Source: an uncultured Bacillaceae bacterium (GTDB lineage: Bacteria; Bacillota; Bacilli; Bacillales; Pradoshiaceae). Taken from it: a stretch of 8,329 nucleotides of DNA. Each line of letters opens with the position of its first letter. The stretch's first letter is position 1. The DNA lies in contig CAJGCH010000126.1 in NCBI GenBank assembly GCA_904501845.1, positions 1 to 8,329 of the forward strand. The letters are read 5' to 3'. The position numbers and the translations under genes are program-made. The notes under the pieces were generated by a model that made no database searches, was not told the DNA's origin, and worked only from the letters and a program-made list of their open reading frames with translations. Positions 5,783-8,329 of the stretch are shown piece by piece.

Positions 5783-6343
5783 TTAGGATAATAATTTTTC
5801 GATAAGGACTTTCTTGCCTGTGTTTAATGTGAATTCAAAACGGTTGTGATCCTTCTCCTTTTGGTTGAAATGATGATGGACCGAACATATATATTCTCCA
5901 TTATCAAAAATATAAAAATTCGTTCCGGAGAGATGGTCGGATGTCATGAAGGATAGTTGATTATATCCATAAATACAGTCATAGATGGAGAAATCCATCC
6001 CATTCAATGCAGTGACGAAATGGTAGAAGGCATCATCATAAAGCTCATCTAACAAGCGTTCAAGCGAGTAAAGCAAATTCTTTTTGATTCGAACCCGATC
6101 TTCATCCATGATGAAAATCAATTCTGACCCGCATAAAAGCTTGCCATCCTCTACTAGGATTCCCTTGCGCCAGCGGTTGTTTCGGAAGATGGAGATTTCA
6201 TTATTCATGTACTCCTCTAAGGGATATGCCTCATCTGTCTCCTCATCAAAAAACACCCATTGGTCATTAATGTTTTCAAAAACTCCTTCTGTGTATGCCC
6301 TCATTTGAGCATTTAATAGTTGTGTTCGCAGCTGATTATTCAT
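5783..6343 (-). CDS. yisN: YisN family protein (DUF2777), function unknown
   Basis: A 186-residue soluble protein recognised as YisN/DUF2777 by its pattern and by its place next to asnO, as in B. subtilis. It begins MNNQLRTQLLNAQMRAYTEG and is acidic and aromatic-rich. Visible are GVFENINDQWVFFDEETDEAYPLEEY (20-45; a beta-rich start), an amphipathic stretch ELIFIMDEDRVRIKK (74-88), a helical LLYSLERLLDELYDDAFYHFV region (90-110) and a C-terminal beta-rich part with CSVHHHF (153-159). No signal peptide, membrane segment or catalytic motif of a known family is seen. The three histidines could bind metal, but nothing else supports this. The ATG is preceded by GGAGG (6351-6355), 7 bases upstream. 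It is transcribed away from asnO and converges on yisL. No function can be assigned. Confidence 0.85.
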   Translation of the reverse strand: MNNQLRTQLLNAQMRAYTEGVFENINDQWVFFDEETDEAYPLEEYMNNEISIFRNNRWRKGILVEDGKLLCGSELIFIMDEDRVRIKKNLLYSLERLLDELYDDAFYHFVTALNGMDFSIYDCIYGYNQLSFMTSDHLSGTNFYIFDNGEYICSVHHHFNQKEKDHNRFEFTLNTGKKVLIEKLLS

Positions 6344-6366
6344 GTTTGCGCCTCCAAATGCAGTAA

Positions 6367-6398
6367 GCGGGGGTAGCCAGCAGAGGAGTAACCCCCGT
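6367..6398. repeat. G-rich inverted repeat in the yisN-asnO divergent region
   Basis: CGGGGGT (6368-6374) and ACCCCCG (6391-6397) form a perfect 7-bp arm pair with a 16-base spacer; a G-T wobble extends it to 6367 and 6398. It lies 25 bases before the yisN start and about 160 bases before asnO. It could be an operator dyad, with arm centres about 23 bp apart, or a hairpin in the yisN leader RNA. It has no U-tract on either side, so it is not a terminator. Confidence 0.55.
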
Positions 6399-6427
6399 AT
6401 GAAATATGTTGTTTGGCACCTATCTTA

Positions 6428-6457
6428 TTGATTGACATAAACGGCGCCTTTTATAAC
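6428..6457 (+). promoter_or_regulatory. Weak SigA-like promoter candidate upstream of asnO
   Basis: TTGATT (6428-6433) and TATAAC (6452-6457) are separated by 18 bases, matching 4 of 6 and 5 of 6 consensus positions. Transcription from here would give a leader of about 95 bases before asnO. The palindrome GGCGCC lies in the spacer. Chance matches of this quality are common in AT-rich DNA. Confidence 0.3.
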
Positions 6458-6483
6458 CCGACTCTTGAAACTCTGGACAACTA

Positions 6484-6510
6484 ACCATCTATTTAAATGA
6501 TGCATATCAT
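6484..6510 (+). promoter_or_regulatory. Candidate sporulation (SigK/SigE-type) promoter of asnO
   Basis: CATATCAT (6503-6510) fits the CATAnnnT -10 core shared by the mother-cell sigma factors, and ACC (6484-6486) lies 16 bases upstream where SigK expects AC. No good SigE -35 is seen at 14-15 bases. B. subtilis asnO is expressed during sporulation, so such a promoter is expected. The leader would be about 40 bases. The rest of the 214-bp gap 6344-6557 shows no gene. Confidence 0.35.
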
Positions 6511-6541
6511 GTAAGCAGGAATGGGCCACAGGCTTGTTTTG

Positions 6542-6550
6542 AAAGGATGA
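6542..6550 (+). promoter_or_regulatory. Ribosome binding site fixing the TTG start of asnO
   Basis: AAAGGATGA lies 7 bases before TTG 6558. The next codon is Cys, which must be second because it becomes the N-terminal nucleophile after Met removal. Site and chemistry together fix this rare start. Confidence 0.8.
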
Positions 6551-6557
6551 TGTTATT

Positions 6558-8329
6558 TTGTGTGGTATTACTGGATGGGTAGAATACGACAGATCGATTA
6601 ACCAGGAAAAAAAGATTTTAACGGCTATGACCAATACCCTCTCCAAGAGAGGACCGGATGACATGAATATCTGGGATGATAAGCATGTTGGACTAGGGCA
6701 TAAACGGCTTGTCGTCGTTGATCCGGTAGGCGGAAAGCAGCCGATGGTCCGTGAAAAAAATGGAAGCAAATATGTCCTTTGCTATAACGGCGAATTGTAT
6801 AACACCGAAGAAATCAGAAAAGAACTTTTATTAAAAGGATATTCATTTAAGGGGCATTCGGACACAGAAGTCTTGATAACGGCCTATATGGAATGGAAAG
6901 AAAAATGCGTGGATTTTTTCAATGGGATATTTGCCTTTGCTGTATGGGATGGAGAAAGAGAACATCTCTTTGCCGCAAGGGACCGACTTGGCGTTAAGCC
7001 TTTTTTCTATTCTATTCAGAACGGCCAGCTTCTGTTTGGCTCTGAGATCAAGGCGCTGCTTGCCCACCCGGATGTAAAGCCTGTCATAACACGTGAAGGA
7101 TTAGCTGAAATTTTCGCATTAGGTCCCTCCCGCACGCCAGGTGCAGGAGTGTTTAAGAATATAGCCGAACTAAGGCCAGCCCATGCGATGACCTTCAGCC
7201 GAGAGGGTCTTTCTATCTGGCGTTACTGGAACGTGAAAAGTGAAGCGCATGAGGAAAATCTGGGTGAAACGGTTGAACAGGTTCGATACCTTGTGACGGA
7301 TGCGGTAAAGAGGCAATTGGTCTCAGATGTCCCTCTTTGCACATTTTTATCCGGCGGCTTGGATTCAAGCGCGATAACGGCGATTGCTGCCAAGCAATTC
7401 CATGATGAAGGGAAGTCACCCCTCCATACGTATTCCATAGATTATGAGGACAATGCGGCGCATTTTGTGGCAAATGACTTTCAGCCTAACTCAGACGGTT
7501 ATTGGATAGAACTGATGAAGAATGAGTTCGGCACCAATCACCACTACTGTGTTGTCAGCCAGGAAGACTTAATTACGAACCTGGCAGAAGCCGTAATGGT
7601 CAAGGACCTTCCGGGAATGGCAGATATTGATTCTTCCTTGCTATGGTTCTGCCGAAATATCAAAAAGGATTTTGTGGTCGGATTGTCAGGTGAGTGTGCT
7701 GATGAAATCTTTGGCGGATATCCATGGTTCCATAAGCCTGAAAGCCTATCAAATGATGCCTTCCCATGGATGAGGTCCATCAAGGAAAGGCAAGCATTAC
7801 TTAGAAGCGACTGGCAAGCAAAGCTAAATCTTGAAGAATACATGAGTGAAAGATACAAAGAAAGCTTAGCTGAAACACCGCTTCTTGACGGCGAATCAGA
7901 ACTGGAGCAGAAGAGACGGCAATTATTCTACTTGAATATGACTTGGTTCATGACTAATTTGCTGGATCGGAAAGACCGGATGAGCATGGGGGCGAGCCTT
8001 GAAGTGAGGGTCCCATTCGCCGACCACCGTCTTGTTGAATATGCCTGGAATATCCCATGGGAGATGAAGATGGCTGACAATCGCGAGAAAGGAATACTGA
8101 GGAGGGCGCTGAAAGGGGTCTTGCCGGATGAAGTGCTTTATCGTAAGAAAAGCCCGTATCCGAAAACTCATCATCCCTTGTATACAAAGCTTGTGAAGGA
8201 TTGGCTGACCGAGCTATTGGAGGATGGGAATTCACCGCTATTGGAGTTCTTCGACAAAGAACAGCTTAAGGCGATGGTCGAAACAGGAGGAGCATCATTC
8301 AAAGCCCCGTGGTACGGACAATTGATGAA
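6558..8329 (+). CDS. asnO: Glutamine-hydrolysing asparagine synthetase AsnO (3' end beyond window)
   Basis: 590 codons are visible without a stop, then two bases of the next; the family is about 614 residues, so only the tail is missing. It makes asparagine from aspartate, glutamine and ATP. The N-terminal glutaminase domain shows Cys2 as nucleophile, RGPDD (31-35), R50, YNGELYN (76-82) and SDTEV (101-105). The synthetase domain shows the PP-loop SGGLDSS (265-271), SGECADEIFGGYPWF (377-391), LLDRKDRMSMGASLEVRVPF (468-487) and RKKSPYPKTHHP (529-540). Compared with the AsnB type it has a longer loop after the HTYSIDYE strand, at about 297-318, including a DFQPNSDG segment. This and the context point to AsnO, the synthetase tied to sporulation in B. 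subtilis. The start is TTG, supported by AAAGGATGA. All catalytic residues expected are present. Its substrate in the sporangium might not be free aspartate alone (inference). Confidence 0.95.
   Translation, partial: MCGITGWVEYDRSINQEKKILTAMTNTLSKRGPDDMNIWDDKHVGLGHKRLVVVDPVGGKQPMVREKNGSKYVLCYNGELYNTEEIRKELLLKGYSFKGHSDTEVLITAYMEWKEKCVDFFNGIFAFAVWDGEREHLFAARDRLGVKPFFYSIQNGQLLFGSEIKALLAHPDVKPVITREGLAEIFALGPSRTPGAGVFKNIAELRPAHAMTFSREGLSIWRYWNVKSEAHEENLGETVEQVRYLVTDAVKRQLVSDVPLCTFLSGGLDSSAITAIAAKQFHDEGKSPLHTYSIDYEDNAAHFVANDFQPNSDGYWIELMKNEFGTNHHYCVVSQEDLITNLAEAVMVKDLPGMADIDSSLLWFCRNIKKDFVVGLSGECADEIFGGYPWFHKPESLSNDAFPWMRSIKERQALLRSDWQAKLNLEEYMSERYKESLAETPLLDGESELEQKRRQLFYLNMTWFMTNLLDRKDRMSMGASLEVRVPFADHRLVEYAWNIPWEMKMADNREKGILRRALKGVLPDEVLYRKKSPYPKTHHPLYTKLVKDWLTELLEDGNSPLLEFFDKEQLKAMVETGGASFKAPWYGQLM

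Noticed and set aside
6344..6557. T-box or other riboswitch before asnO
   Set aside because: I found no T-box sequence, no specifier-loop pattern and no terminator/antiterminator pair in the leader.
6425..8235. Several minus-strand open frames of 70-114 codons
   Set aside because: They lie antisense to the uninterrupted asnO frame, have no family motifs and no convincing ribosome binding sites.
1..8329. CRISPR array, insertion sequence, prophage genes or toxin-antitoxin pair
   Set aside because: No regularly spaced repeats, terminal repeats with transposase, or such gene pairs are visible; the small genes are all explained by gerP.

Overview
The window looks like chromosomal DNA of a spore-forming member of the Bacillaceae. 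It carries a complete spore-coat gerPABCDEF operon, an AddA nuclease tail and homologues of B. subtilis yisK, yisL, yisN and asnO in the same relative order as in B. subtilis. Ribosome binding sites are strong and purine-rich, and several starts are TTG or GTG, as is usual in Firmicutes. The species cannot be named from this window.

Layout. Positions 2-424 hold the C-terminal nuclease end of addA (+), closed by a clear intrinsic terminator at 434-464. Positions 528-2404 hold the tightly packed gerP operon on the minus strand, read gerPA to gerPF from right to left. It includes the 58-codon gerPD (1156-1332), and a good SigK-type promoter lies at 2443-2470. Positions 2621-5204 hold a likely plus-strand operon: a DUF418/YeiB-type membrane protein, a FlaR-like small P-loop kinase-type protein whose TTG start overlaps the previous gene, and a fumarylacetoacetate-hydrolase-fold enzyme closest to YisK. 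The four-helix membrane protein YisL follows at 5286-5639, with a strong terminator at 5680-5724. The DUF2777 protein YisN is encoded convergently on the minus strand (5783-6343). Across a 214-bp divergent intergenic region, the asnO asparagine synthetase gene (TTG start at 6558) runs off the right edge.

How the genes relate. GerP is thought to let germinants pass the spore coat. AsnO is, in B. subtilis, the asparagine synthetase linked to sporulation. The window is therefore a sporulation-linked neighbourhood placed after a DNA-repair gene. From memory of the B. subtilis map, sbcD/sbcC and neighbours between addA and gerP, yisI/yisJ between gerPA and yisK, and wprA between yisL and yisN are all absent here. 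The DUF418 and FlaR-like pair occupies the yisIJ position. I see no CRISPR array, tRNA, rRNA, insertion sequence, phage gene or obviously new defence system. The points of most interest are the replaced gene pair, a G-rich dyad between yisN and asnO, the candidate sporulation promoters, and a short motif shared by the small GerP proteins.
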